Below, one piece after another: positions 9,625 to 19,979 of a stretch of DNA of 64,000 nucleotides; the stretch's first letter is position 1, and each line of letters starts with the position of its first letter. Where the stretch lies: the NCBI GenBank assembly GCA_013180625.2, contig SNVD02013093.1, positions 62,001-126,000 on the forward strand. The letters run 5' to 3'. Made by a program: the position numbers and the translations under genes. The DNA is from Boswellia sacra (taxonomy: Eukaryota; Streptophyta; Magnoliopsida; Sapindales; Burseraceae). Below the pieces are notes generated by a model, which was not told the DNA's origin, made no database searches, and saw only the letters and a program-made list of their open reading frames with translations.

Positions 9625-10935
9625 TTTTTTTCTTGTCCTTATTTTATTTTTAGCATTTTATTTTATGAGTCTTTCAGGTCATCTCTCTTGAATAACAGAA
9701 GCTTCAGGTAATGTCTCCTATACTTTATCTCTCTACATTTAAACATTGAGGACAATGTTTCATTTGGTTGGGGGGGAAGGATAGTATACATAAGTGTGTC
9801 TTGAATTTCCTTTTCTTATATAAAAAAAAAAGCGAGTTAGTAATTAGATTCAAAGTGCGGTATAAGGAGTTCAAATCCTCTTGAGACGCATTCTGGGTCA
9901 GGAATGGCAGAGTAAGGAGGACCAGTTTGAACTCTTGAAAACCCTTCTAACCAATTTGTCATTTTATTTTGATTTTGTGAACTCATTTTAGCAAATTTGA
10001 TATTATTTAGTCTTGATTTTTGAATCTTATAACAAGGAGGTCTTATTCATTTCACTTTGAATTATTCAAATCTATGAACTCTCACAACCTTATCATTTAA
10101 ATAAATTGTGTGCTTATGTACTCATTAAGCAAGTATTCATGAACCTTTCTTCACACACACACACATACCTTGATGCATGATTGTGGATGGCAAAATGAAA
10201 TGTTGTAATATTTGAGTTCTTTTGTTTTGTTTAGGATAACAACACAAAGGAAGGGGAAAGTTAAAAAAAAAAAAAGAAAAAAAAAAAAAAAAGGGAAAAA
10301 AAAGAGAGAAAGCAATTGTGGATAAGTTTGGTCTCGTAGCCTCCTTAATTCGAGCAATTAAGCCCGAGGGGTGCCTCAACACCTAATACCCTAAGACCAA
10401 CTGGTTTGGGAGCTATTGGCCCAAAGCTCGCTACATGGATTAAGGAGAAAGCTTAATGGGATTGAACATTGCACTATCCACAAGTTTCTAAGTAAAAATA
10501 AAGCATCGGCAACCCGAGTCGTTAAGCTCGTAGGGGTGTCTTAACACCTAATGCCCTAAGGCCAACTGGTCTGGGAGTCATTAGCCTAAGGCTCGCTACA
10601 TGGGTTAAAGATGCATTCCTTAAAAAAAAAAAAAAAGAAAGAAAAAAATATAAAATGAATAAATGCCCCCTACCTAAGGTTGTTAGCCTTAACAAATATT
10701 AGAACCGATATGGCTTCTTTCCAATAAGCCCCATAGTCATGTGTTGACTGATCACAAAAAGAAGGTTTATTGATATCTTGACTGAAGGGTACATGAGTCA
10801 TAAAAAAAACGGTTGAGAGTTTGTTTATTTGGATAAAATCAAGGAGAGTGCAATAATGACCACCTTGGATGTAAAATTCTATAAATCACTTCTAAATAAT
10901 AACGCTTTAATTGCTAGGGACTAGCAATAAGCTAG
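9625..10935 (+). other. 3' noncoding region of Ath-B
   Basis: Holds a CA microsatellite (about 10154-10165), an A-rich/poly-A tract (about 10262-10310) and two diverged copies of a block of about 90 bp containing 'acacctaat.ccctaag.ccaactgg' and 'gctcgctacatgg' (around 10370-10440 and 10540-10605). It ends in a conserved stretch before the polypurine tract. No coding potential seen on either strand. Confidence 0.7.
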
Positions 10936-10945
10936 TTGGGGGGTG
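10936..10945 (+). other. Polypurine tract of Ath-B
   Basis: ttggggggtg directly before the TGATGAAC start of the 3' LTR; the same sequence precedes 3621 and 4500. Confidence 0.75.
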
Positions 10946-12324
10946 TGATGAACACTTAAATATGCATGTTTAATAAGAGTTTAGTTCATCATATTGCATT
11001 AATAGTGTCATTAAATTCCTCAACTTAAGTATATTTGTAGTCTTTGCATCTTTGGAATTAACTTCCTCTTAATTTTGGTTTTGTTACAGGTTCGGTAAAA
11101 TGGGCATATATTTCTATTTATAGATCAAAATGGTGCAAATCTTAATGTTTTGGAAATTTGATTAAATTATCTACAAGATTGTATTTCATAAGCATCATCA
11201 AATTCGAGCTCTTAATGGACCAAAAATGGGCTTGAAGTGAACCCATCTGCAGTTTCAGCCCAGCCTGACCATGCCTCAGTATTTTGACCACATCTCTCAG
11301 AATACGTATCCAAATCATATGAATCAAGATGTTCTAGAAAGCTGAGAGAAATATCTACAACTTTCATGAAGATATGTGATTAAAATTCTCAATAATTCAA
11401 TGTCAAAATCGGTGGCCAAAGTCTGTTCACCTAATTACCCTAATTGTTAAAGTTGGTGCATCTAATATTTGACAATTATTTCTTTGTAACTTGACAAGTT
11501 TGCCCCTAAGTGTATCTATAAATAGAGGTGCCTTGTGACCCACTGGGGGCATCTTGGCCTTAGCTGGGATCTTGTATTGTGTATCTCTTGTTATTCTCTC
11601 TTATGTATTATTAATGAATTTCCTTTTTCTTGCAATTGGTTTTCTTTCTCTTATAATGTCTTTCTAATTTCGCTCTTGCTAAGGTAAAAGGGTGAAACCC
11701 TTGATATGAGAGTAAGAATTCTCTAACCCTTAATATGTGCTTAATTATCATAATCTTATGTTGTTTATTTTATATGATTTATATTTACTTTCTTAAACAA
11801 TCTTGACACCACCCGTAAAGTGGAGGTCTTGATCCATTGTAGACAATCCTTGGCACATCAAATGCTTGGATCCTTTTTAGATATCGTATGGTTCTTCCTT
11901 ACTGACACAAATCTAGTTAGGAACCTTGATTTGTTGTCGACATATGGAGATTGGCACATTGGATGCTTGAACCCATTTACAAGAAGTGGTATAAATATTG
12001 GTAACGAAACAAATATAATTCATATAACTAAAACGGGTTGCTTATCCTTATTTGAAATATCAAGGGCGGATCCCCTAACCTTAGCTCTCATTATTATTGT
12101 GTGAATTTCTCTTGTGTTATTCTCATTTATTGTTTAAGAACTTGTTCTTTACTCATACTTGTTGATATTATCTTGCCATCCCTTTGAATCATCCATATCA
12201 TAATTGTTTACTTTATACTTTGTAGCGCTGAAATTTCGTTCCTCGTGGATCGACCCCGGTCTCACCGGGTTTATTACTTCAACACTCTTATACTTGTGAG
12301 ACAATCCTATTTTCGGATGTGTCA
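10946..12324 (+). repeat. 3' LTR of Ath-B
   Basis: 1,379 bp, the same length as the 5' LTR at 4500-5878 and differing at scattered positions only, so the insertion is fairly young. Followed by the TSD GAGGG. Confidence 0.93.
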
Positions 12325-14249
12325 GAGGGAGATTCCTTATTCGAGGTGAACATCCTTGAGGAAGTTTGACTTGTCCTAGGTGATTTGTAAATCATACAAA
12401 CTGAATGTCTTTTGGATTGTGCTCACACTTCTTACGTGGTTGACCATCTCAAATCTTTATTCTCAAATGTGGCCTTTTTCGACTATCTTTAACTATAACA
12501 ATCCTTATTATAATGGTAATCCTCATCTATAAGGTTGTCCTTCTTTTGGCATGTTGTACTGCTTAATAACTTCATCCAGGCCTTTAGCATATCATGTTGC
12601 TTCAATTGATCATTATATCTCATTGAGACTAAGTTGCTTGTCTAAGTAACTTGTACATCGTGCTGCTTCTATTCCCATTTCTTTTGTGGTTACCCCCAGT
12701 ATTTCATACTGCATAGTGATTTTACAAAACTTGTTCACTTTTGCGTTGTATACTATTCTGGTAAGTCTTCTGACTATGTATTTTTCATGTTTCCTGTCAT
12801 TCTTTAGTCATAAAATGCAATACTATGTAATATAATGTGGATACCATGAGTCTTTCATATGTAGGATGCTTCTCATGGGTATGTTATAAATGTCTCATCA
12901 ATACTAGGCAAATCGCTACTCTATACTTCATGTATGCATGACTCTTATCCTAATAGTTTTTCTAACTATATGATTCCTTTGATTGGACTAGACGAGTCGT
13001 CAAGAGGTTGCTCATTTAGATTAGGAGGTTGAACATCTTTAGGTTTAGGCTATTTCTTCAATTGATGTTGATGATAAGTAAAGGCTATCACTATCGGTCT
13101 TCTTTTTCCCTTTACTTTTCTTCACCTCTTTTAATGCCTCTTCTCACAATTCAACATATCTGAGTTTCTTCTAAGACTCTCCAGTCTTTTTAAAGCCTTC
13201 AAAAGATGCAGATTGGAAACAACTCGAATTCGTTAGTTTTTATCATTGGAAGTTCTTTTGTCATGTCAAGCTTCAAGTCCTTTTTCTTAAGGACTATAAA
13301 ACCTAATGGGATTCTCACAATCATGCCTTCCATTTCAATAGGCAAGAGCTTTGCCCTCTGTGTGAGGAATTCTTTGCCATACTCGGTCGTCACTCGTCCA
13401 GTTCTGAGAGCCTTATTATTCGTACTATCCAAACACCATTAACATCTGATCTCGCCCACTTTTTTTACTTCTTGATTTCCACGATGGGCATTTATACCAC
13501 GGGTGGTAGAGTGACATTATCTTCCATCATGCCTTCGCTCGGAATGGTGGATAGGGCTTCGTCTGGTTGGCTTTGCCTCCTTCAGTTTTACCTCATCGCA
13601 CAATTTTTACTAGTCTCATCAGATAGTCTCAGAGATCCACATCTTGTGGCTATCATTCCTCAGATGGGACCTGGTTTCACAGCTATTCCCTTGGTTTTGG
13701 CTGAGACGTTGATCGAACTGGACTGAGTTAAGGTTGACCCAAGTCAGCAGTTTTGTGGAAATCTTCTACTTCTTCAGGTTCTTTCTTCATCCTTTTTTTT
13801 TATGCTCTAATTTTTGCCTAAGCCGCCATTTCAGGGTTTTCAATTTAGTAGGCTTTTTCTTCTTTTCTTTTATGCCCTAACTTTTGCCTGAGCTGCCCTT
13901 TCGAGTTTTTAGCTTAATGGGCTTGCCTTAACTTTTGCCTAAGCCACCTTTTCAGGTTTTCAAATTAGCAGGCTTTTTCTTCACATTTGGCTACAAAAGA
14001 GGTTGTCCATTCAAACATCATTTCTTACACTTTCTTCAAGTTAGAGATAATTATATTTTGCTCTTTTGACACATTTTCAATAAACCTAACATCCTCCAAT
14101 AACAAGTTGAAATGTTAAATGTAAGTTGTGTATCAATCTAATTCACATTCAAGTTCCTCAAAGATTTCTCAAACTCAATAGCTCAATGGTAATGCATTGA
14201 CATTGTGATTGTTCACGATTTCGACTCTAGCCGCAATTGCTTCATTCAA
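12325..14249. other. Tat-H internal region without recognisable genes
   Basis: Begins with the rest of repeat array 3. Open frames of 77-84 codons occur on both strands around 13199-13726, but none has a domain I recognise. RT, RNase H and integrase would be expected somewhere here in an autonomous Tat element; I could not find their motifs, so they are deleted or unrecognisably decayed. Confidence 0.5.
13795..13985. repeat. Short tandem repeat, about three units
   Basis: Three units of about 55-70 bp sharing 'taacttttgcctaagcc', 'ccttttcaggttttcaa' and 'agcaggctttttctt'. Confidence 0.65.
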
Positions 14250-15340
14250 GATTCTTCGTGTGTGTGTGTATAGCCAATCATACTTCACTTGTTGAAACTC
14301 TGATAGTTTTATGCAAATAGAAACTAGTGATCAATCTATAAAGATAAAAGGACTACCATAAGCCCGTTTTTCACACCACTCTCCACTAATGTAGGCTTCT
14401 CACAGCATTACGGATCATTAGGGCTTTATCAAGGTTGTAATGATAGGCTAGGGTCACGATATGAAAAAGAAAACTGTAAGGTTATCTTACCCATAGTCAT
14501 ACAAGCATTATAGGTTTTAATTAAGAGCATCAACTTATTCCTTTTGTCCCCTCAAATTTTGAGTTTTCACCCACTATGTTTGCTTTGCTTTTGATGTTTA
14601 ATGCCTACAACCCTACACTTTGCGTGCAATGGGATTAGTACACTTCTTTTTTTTTTTTTGCTTTGAGCTCAAAATTGCACAAAAGCTTGTCAACTTCCTT
14701 TCATTCCCCTATAAGCATGGCTTTCAATGCTCTTTTCTAGAATGTTCATATGCTACGAGTGAAAGGTCAAACGTAGGGAAAATTTTTCTAGTGTTAGGAT
14801 AAATTTTATGGTTTGTTAAAGAAAAGGCTTGATTAAGCTCAATGAAGTATACTAGTGATAATGAAATAAGTGTAAGTGGGCTTGAAAGGCTCAATCGATC
14901 CAAAGAAGGCCTAAATCGCTTCTGTTATGTTGTAACACCTAGGATTTCGCCTCGAGTGGTGATCTAATGGGCTCTAGAGTCTTATAAGATCTCAACATCA
15001 AGCTGTATTCACATAAAGTTTCTCTACGTGAAATTTAGTTCCATATTCATGGCTATTGTGATGAAATGATTGAAGAATCAAGAATGAAACTCATCTAACA
15101 AAAAGAGTCAAGCATGCAAACAACACAATCTCATGTATTACCAAAAGTCTATTTCCAATGAGTACCATGATTTTATCAATGATCATCAAAAGAATAACAC
15201 AACTCTTATATCATTCTTAAGACAAAGCATTTCAAAACATCATTATTCTCCCTCTAAATTAGGAATTCTCCCATCATCAATCAAGTCTTTTATCGAGCAT
15301 GCACTCATGCATCATCATTGTTCGACTCACTAGATTGGTC
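14250..15340 (-). other. Remnant of an Athila-type 3' noncoding region (Ath-G family)
   Basis: Shares in the same order the markers 'gtgtgtgtgta.agcca' (14260), 'cactctccactaatgtag' (about 14377) and 'aggatttcgcctcgagtg' (about 14941) with the 3' noncoding region of Ath-G (36616, 36744, 37511). It has no LTR or coding part that I can see, so it is an old truncated insertion in Tat-H. Confidence 0.6.
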
Positions 15341-15393
15341 ATACTACTTTTGATTTTTGTTGTTGCTTCTCCTCTATCTGGCCCCAAAATCTT

Positions 15394-15600
15394 CTATATG
15401 GATGACCGAATCATACAAGTCTTCAAATGCTTTTGATTTGGGAAGCCCTCTAGTCTATCATTGATGAAGGTATGGGCTCTATTAATCACCATGCAGACTT
15501 GGTCCTTCTCTATGGGCTTGGTGGTCATCTTGGCAACTTTGGTCCTCCATAGGCTAGATACTCTGAGAAGGTCTTGTTGGGCTTTTAACAAGTTATCTCC
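15394..15600 (-). pseudogene. gag: Tat-type Gag core fragment, out of order
   Basis: A 65-codon open piece reading LLRVSSLWRTKVAKM...PIEKDQVCMVI matches the central Gag segment of Tat/Ogre elements, where a WRxKAxKM...P.EKDQINMV pattern precedes the nucleocapsid part. In element order it lies after the protease, the reverse of normal, so it came from rearrangement or from another Tat insertion. It breaks off at a TAG at 15394-15396. Confidence 0.6.
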
Positions 15601-15639
15601 AAATCCCTCAAGTTATTATCAGTACGAATTGTTTGGATA

Positions 15640-16485
15640 GCTCCTCACATGTAAGGTATTTCTCTCACTTTCATGCTTAGAGCAGCTGGTGCAATAGTTG
15701 AGGCTGCATGAATGGTTACAATCTCCCGATCCATCTTGAGCTGGATCTTCTGATGTAAAGTGGAAAGGACTCTACCTAGTGAATAAAACCATGCTCATCC
15801 CATCAAAGCAGCAAATGTAACTGGAATGTCTAGGACTGTGAATTCTATCATGACTTCAATTGGCCCATTCTTCACTAAGTCTTTGAAAATCCCAATAGCA
15901 CTCCTCTTTGAGTCATCGTAAGCCCTGATCACCATCTCAAAAGGCTCAACTTCGTCTTCATTGACCCCATGTTTATCTAATATCTTCATTTGGCACAATA
16001 TTAATGGCAGACCCATCATCCACCAAAATGCAAGGAGACGTCTTCCCGCCAATTTCAGTGGTGATGAATAATGGCTTATTATGATTTCTCACTTTGAAAG
16101 GTAGATCTTCATCAGTGAAGGTGATTTCACCTCTCTCTCTCTCTCTTACCCTCTTGGGTGCTTCCCCAATCATGGCAGTCAACATTTCACTAATAGTAGT
16201 AGCTATTGATATGTCTACCTCCGCCAAAGCCTTTGCCATGGCTTCTCTATGCTTTTCGGATGATATAAACAAATCCCAAATGCTAGCATTCGCTTGAGTC
16301 TTCTTAAGTTGCTTGATCACTTGATCCTCTCCTTCTTCGATTTCTTCCTCTTTAGCAACTTTTTTGCCCTTCTCAACTATCTCCTCAGTTTGTTTCTCCT
16401 TTTCCTTCTCATCATAAAATCTGCCACTCCTCGTCACTCCGTAGATATTCTCTTTCTCACCCCTGAGTGTTTCTCCCTCATGCAT
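15640..16485 (-). pseudogene. pro: Tat-H protease region (retropepsin) with acidic linker
   Basis: The aspartic protease would cut the Gag-Pol polyprotein. The first part is an acidic/basic linker (GRFYDEKEKEKQTEEIVEK), followed by ITTEIGGKTSPCILVDDGSA, the retropepsin active-site strand, here D-D-G-S. After a frame change near 16020 come FEMVIRAYDDSKRSAIG and EFTVLDIPVTF, the characteristic second half of Tat/Ogre protease. A stop at about 15795 interrupts the region, followed by STLHQKIQLK. At least one frameshift and one stop make it inactive. Confidence 0.75.
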
Positions 16486-16660
16486 TTCCTCAACTCTTTC
16501 CTCTTCTTCTTCATCATTACTAAAGTCAGCCTAAAAGTTTGGAAGGTCTTGACCTGAGGGATGTCATCCCAAATCGCCATAACTCTTAGCTCCTTACACC
16601 TTCTAGGCAAGCTCTCTCTATCACAAGACTCTCATCTTGCTTCTCTTTCCTAGCTTCACT

Positions 16661-17259
16661 GCCAAAAACTTGACACATCCGAAAAAGGATTGCCTCCCAA
16701 GTATAGGAGTGTCGAAGTAATAAACCCGGTGAGACCGAGGTCGATCCACGAGGAAGAAAATTTTAGCGCTACAAACTACAAAGTAAGCAAATATGATATG
16801 GATGATTCAAAGAGATGACAAGATAATATCAACAAGTATAAGTAAGAACAAGTTCGTAAACAACAAATGAGAATCACACAAGAGAAATCAACACAATAAT
16901 AATGAAAGCTAAGGTTAGGGGATCCGCTCTTGATATTTCAAATAAGGATAAATAACCCGTTTTAGTTATATAAATTATATTTGTTTCGTTACCAATATTT
17001 ATACCACTTCTTGTAAATGGGTTCAAGCATCCAATGTGCCAATCTCCATATGTCGACAACAAATCAAGGCTCCTAACTAGATTCATGTCGATAAGGAAGA
17101 ATCATACGACATCTAGAAAGGATCCAAGCATTTGATGTGCCAGGGATTGTCGACAATGGATCAAGACCTCCATTTTACGAGTGGTGTCAAGATTCATTAA
17201 GAAAATAAATATAAATCATATAAACAACAGAAGATAATGATTATTAAGCACATATTAAG
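16661..17259 (-). repeat. Truncated LTR with attached primer-site remnant
   Basis: 16671-17259 matches the distal part of the LTR (compare 19980-20568). On its lower side is 'gccaaaaact' (16661-16670), the spacer and first bases of the primer-binding site, which should follow only a 5' LTR. At the other side the LTR breaks at 'catattaag' and continues into LOG sequence. This is therefore a recombination product, not a normal 3' LTR. Confidence 0.75.
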
Positions 17260-17361
17260 ATAATTTGCTACCTCGACAAACTCTTCACTTTTACCCGATC
17301 GAGATCCTTAGAATACACATATCTTTTGGATTCGATGTTTTGAAGTTCCCTCTATGTCTAT
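17257..17361 (-). pseudogene. LOG-like: LOG 5' fragment in Ath-C
   Basis: About 35 codons corresponding to the LOG N-terminus (IQKICVF...GKSEEFVE). Both ATG codons seen in Ath-B are destroyed, and a stop occurs in the CGS region. The fragment ends at 'aagataattt' and is fused to the truncated LTR. Not functional. Confidence 0.8.
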
Positions 17362-17673
17362 GCAACTCTCTATCTATGTGTGAAGAAGAGAACAAGAAAT
17401 GTGGTATTTATGGAGTGCAAAAAGGTATGCTAATGATGACATCTAGATAGGCAACTCGGTTGCTTTTTGAAAAATATGACAATAATGCATAGAAATTAAA
17501 AAAAAGACGATGAAATAAGACACCATAAGTCAAACAAACGATACAAATTAAAAAATGACAGCTATGAGGCATTAAAATTCAAAAATGATGGCACGCATGC
17601 ATATGTACAAGTAGTTGTGACTATGGCTCACATCTTCCTCTGGTTTTACGTCCAGAAACGGCTTAAACACCTT
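17362..17673 (-). other. ORF X-LOG spacer of Ath-C
   Basis: Collinear with 8649-8967 of Ath-B, including the CATAAATA box (17405-17412) and the conserved 'cctctggttttacgtc' segment just after ORF X. No gene. Confidence 0.7.
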
Positions 17674-18222
17674 CTATGAGTTGGGGATATGCTTCCCATC
17701 CAGTTTTCTTATAAACTGGCAAACAGGGTCGTTTTGAGTCAGATTCCCAAGACTATAGCGTTCCTGCTCATCTCGAAATTGTGTCCACAAATTAAAAATT
17801 TCACGCTGCACAAGTCCACAAGAATGCGTCTCAAGAGTCACTCGGATATCATCCAAAGACTCCTTACTCAGTCCATTCTTGATGAACTGTAGTTTATCCT
17901 CTTGATTATTAGACAAATATCCCAAGGAGCGGCAACGCTGGTTACAAGTCCATCTTACACATTTGGGACAAACTTGTAACCTTTTCGCTCTTCGCTTTTT
18001 GGCATAAGAGCTTTTTCCCATACATGGCATGTGAGAAACAAGATTATCTGAAAATTCATAAGAAAATCGAACATTGGCTTCAATTAACCATCTTTCTTCA
18101 ATAGGCATACCCTTACGCATCAACATCCTTAGTCTTTCTACGCAAGCTTTGTAAATTTTAGGCAAATCATTTGGAGGAAGAGAGGGAAAATGTTTGTGCA
18201 GATTTGAGAGAATGGTGTCCAT
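17674..18222 (-). CDS. ORF X, intact: basic protein with Cys cluster
   Basis: 182 codons from ATG (18220-18222; the frame opens 15 codons earlier but only with TTG). Features: a helix-rich N-terminus (FPSLPPNDLPKIYK), a basic patch KKRRAKR at residues 75-81 that could be a nuclear-localisation and RNA-binding signal, then CPKCVRWTCNQRC (residues 85-97, C-x2-C-x4-C-x3-C) as a possible zinc site. A C-terminal part contains FNLWTQFRDE and NDPVCQF. I recognise no plant protein. The arrangement of a basic patch directly before a short Cys cluster resembles the small cysteine-rich nucleic-acid-binding proteins of carlaviruses and related filamentous plant viruses, several of which suppress silencing or enter the nucleus. 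The resemblance is by eye and Cys spacing differs. Survival of the frame in a decayed element suggests past selection. Confidence 0.75.
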   Translation of the reverse strand: MDTILSNLHKHFPSLPPNDLPKIYKACVERLRMLMRKGMPIEERWLIEANVRFSYEFSDNLVSHMPCMGKSSYAKKRRAKRLQVCPKCVRWTCNQRCRSLGYLSNNQEDKLQFIKNGLSKESLDDIRVTLETHSCGLVQREIFNLWTQFRDEQERYSLGNLTQNDPVCQFIRKLDGKHIPNS

Positions 18223-18295
18223 GTGAAAATGCAAGAAAAGAAAAGAAAATGAATGCAAGGTGAGCAACAGTTTTTAGGGAACTGAAAAACCGACT

Positions 18296-19159
18296 TTAAT
18301 AGTCACGGAGTACCGTATCCGCCACTTTACCGGGAAATAAAATGCAAACACACAAATAAAATAAAAGCACATAAAATAAAAACAAACTAGAATTGATAGC
18401 AAAAATCAAGAATAAAAATGAAAATATGGCACAAATGGATAAAATTTGATTAGGCGTGAAAAAAGGCCAAAAGAGGAATCTTTTCGAAAGTACTTTACCA
18501 CGATCAAAAATATGCCATTGATGTGGTACCTTTCTTTTTCCTTTATTAGTGACAATGGAAGAGATTACCACTAGTTGAGTTTGTTTGTCCTTGAGGCATA
18601 CATTCTTGAGTGTGGATGTTTCTTCCTGCCCTTTTTCAAAAGATGGCTCCTTCACCTGTACAAAATCAAATTCTTTAAAAGCAATGAGTTCTAATTGCAC
18701 ACTTGGTTCAAATGAACCGGTTAATCCGATTTCTGAAGGACTTGAAAAATTCTCATTTTGGATATAGTCTTCCACATTAGTTTTAGTCCTATTAGCTTTC
18801 TCATTTTCATCATGCTCGAAAAATTCATTGATGTCAAAATGTTGGTTAAGTTCCTTTGCATGATGACATGAGGGCATAAGTGAGGATTCGGACTTTTCCT
18901 TGTTAGGTATAGGTTTATTAACCTCTTCCTTACCCTTTGGGATTGATTCATCATATTTCTCATAAGGGTTAAGAACATGTTCTTTATCAACCTTACCATC
19001 ATGAAGAGTACTTACCGAATCTTTGTTTAGATGTTGACCCCTTGGATTAGTCACATGTGGATTGATGGAGTTTGGCTCTAGTTGAGATGGGAACTCACCT
19101 TTCTCATGAGTATTAAGTGCAAATGCAAGTATTTCAAGAGCATCATTCAAGTTTGTCAT
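18296..19159 (-). CDS. Second Gag-derived frame of Ath-C (287 codons)
   Basis: Starts ATG at 19157-19159, three bases after a TAA that closes gag part 1; Ath-B has the same stop-ATG layout. The N-terminal part (MTNLNDALEILAFAL) continues Gag. It then follows an acidic, low-complexity segment that skips the protease present in Ath-E, and the pre-RT segment up to VVISSIVTNKGK. Unlike Ath-B, the frame runs past DRGK into a T-rich region translated as a hydrophobic stretch (ICAIFSFLFLIFAI and onward, about 35 residues) that could span a membrane, and stops 29 bp before the upstream edge of the ORF X frame. The tail may just be translated noncoding sequence. No domain recognised. Confidence 0.55.
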   Translation of the reverse strand: MTNLNDALEILAFALNTHEKGEFPSQLEPNSINPHVTNPRGQHLNKDSVSTLHDGKVDKEHVLNPYEKYDESIPKGKEEVNKPIPNKEKSESSLMPSCHHAKELNQHFDINEFFEHDENEKANRTKTNVEDYIQNENFSSPSEIGLTGSFEPSVQLELIAFKEFDFVQVKEPSFEKGQEETSTLKNVCLKDKQTQLVVISSIVTNKGKRKVPHQWHIFDRGKVLSKRFLFWPFFTPNQILSICAIFSFLFLIFAINSSLFLFYVLLFYLCVCILFPGKVADTVLRDY

Positions 19160-19162
19160 AGT

Positions 19163-19744
19163 TTAAGCAACTTGACTATTAAAAACCTCTTGCTCTGCAA
19201 TGAATGAATTCAATATTTCTTCGAGATCCTCATAAGATACATGATCATGAGATTTTTGAAAATTTTGATATGATTGAAAGGGAGGTTGGTAAGATTGTGC
19301 ATAATTATCGTTCCTCCAATCAAAATTCAAGTGATTTTTCCATCCAAAATTTTGTGAGTAAGGATTAGGATTTGACCTTTGGAAAGTGTTTAAAACATTG
19401 GTTTGGTCATGGAGACTTTTCCTAAAGGTAGGCACATTTGGGCAATCATCTGTTGGATGATCACTAGAATTACAAGTGTGACAGACATTTTCTTGCATAG
19501 ACCACGTTTCTAAATCCTCGATTCTTTTAGCTAGGGATGCAAATTTGACATGAAGATCATGATTTTCCATAAAGTTATAAATGCCTCTACTAGATGTTTT
19601 TGGCACCTCATAGGTGTCAACATTACTCCAATTTTGGGCATTTTTCGCTAGTAAGTCTAGGAAATCCATGGTTTCATGGTTGAAATATTTTGCATCATGA
19701 GGGAAGACTATGCATGATTGTGCACAAGTTCTTATGTAATCCAT
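19163..19744 (-). pseudogene. gag: Gag part 1 of Ath-C with capsid core deleted in frame
   Basis: 193 codons. The N-terminus (MDYIRTCAQSCIVFPHDA) jumps in frame to MDFLDLLAKNAQNW, skipping about 150 codons of capsid that Ath-B retains. The nucleocapsid CCHC knuckle (CHTCNSSDHPTDDC) is intact. It could not assemble normally, but RNA binding might persist. Confidence 0.75.
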
Positions 19745-19955
19745 TAATGTTCTTGGTTGGGCATGAGCATGTTTTTCAAAGAAGATGAGTGGCTACAAAT
19801 AATTCTATCGACTAATGCAAAAAGAAAGAAAAGATTAACACATGCAAGAAAAATAAAAATAGAAATGGGGAGAGAAAAGATGAACACATACAAGAAAAAT
19901 AAAAATAGAAATGGGAAAAAAGAGTACTTACAATTTTGTACGCCAAATTTTACCT

Positions 19956-19973
19956 TCCCTGGCAACGGCGCCA
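19956..19973 (-). other. Primer-binding site of Ath-C, tRNA-Asp type
   Basis: Minus strand TGGCGCCGTTGCCAGGGA, six bases inside the LTR at 19980. Confidence 0.85.
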
Positions 19974-19979
19974 AAAACT

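Larger units (their letters stand above)
3370..12324 (+). mobile_element. Ath-B: non-autonomous Athila-type element carrying ORF X and LOG
   Basis: Flanked by the perfect 5-bp TSD GAGGG (3365-3369 and 12325-12329). Termini are TGATGAACAC and GGATGTGTCA, the TG...CA ends of an LTR element. From left: an array of LTR stubs and 3' noncoding sequence (3370-4499), a full 1,379-bp LTR (4500-5878), a tRNA-Asp primer site, gag remnants, ORF X, LOG, 3' noncoding sequence, polypurine tract and a 1,379-bp 3' LTR (10946-12324). There is no protease, RT, RNase H or integrase. The residual Gag C-terminal frame runs straight across the places where those domains sit in Ath-E and Ath-G. It must therefore have used proteins supplied in trans. 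Confidence 0.93.

Noticed and set aside
13199..13726. Small open frames on both strands as genes
   Set aside because: Under 90 codons, overlapping on opposite strands, no recognisable motif, inside decayed Tat-H.
17674..18267. ORF X starting 15 codons upstream
   Set aside because: The upstream first codon is TTG in both C and E; the first ATG gives MDTILS and is conserved between them.
18296..18460. Hydrophobic tail in Ath-C as an envelope protein
   Set aside because: It is a T-rich region that is noncoding in Ath-B, with no signal peptide or glycoprotein features.
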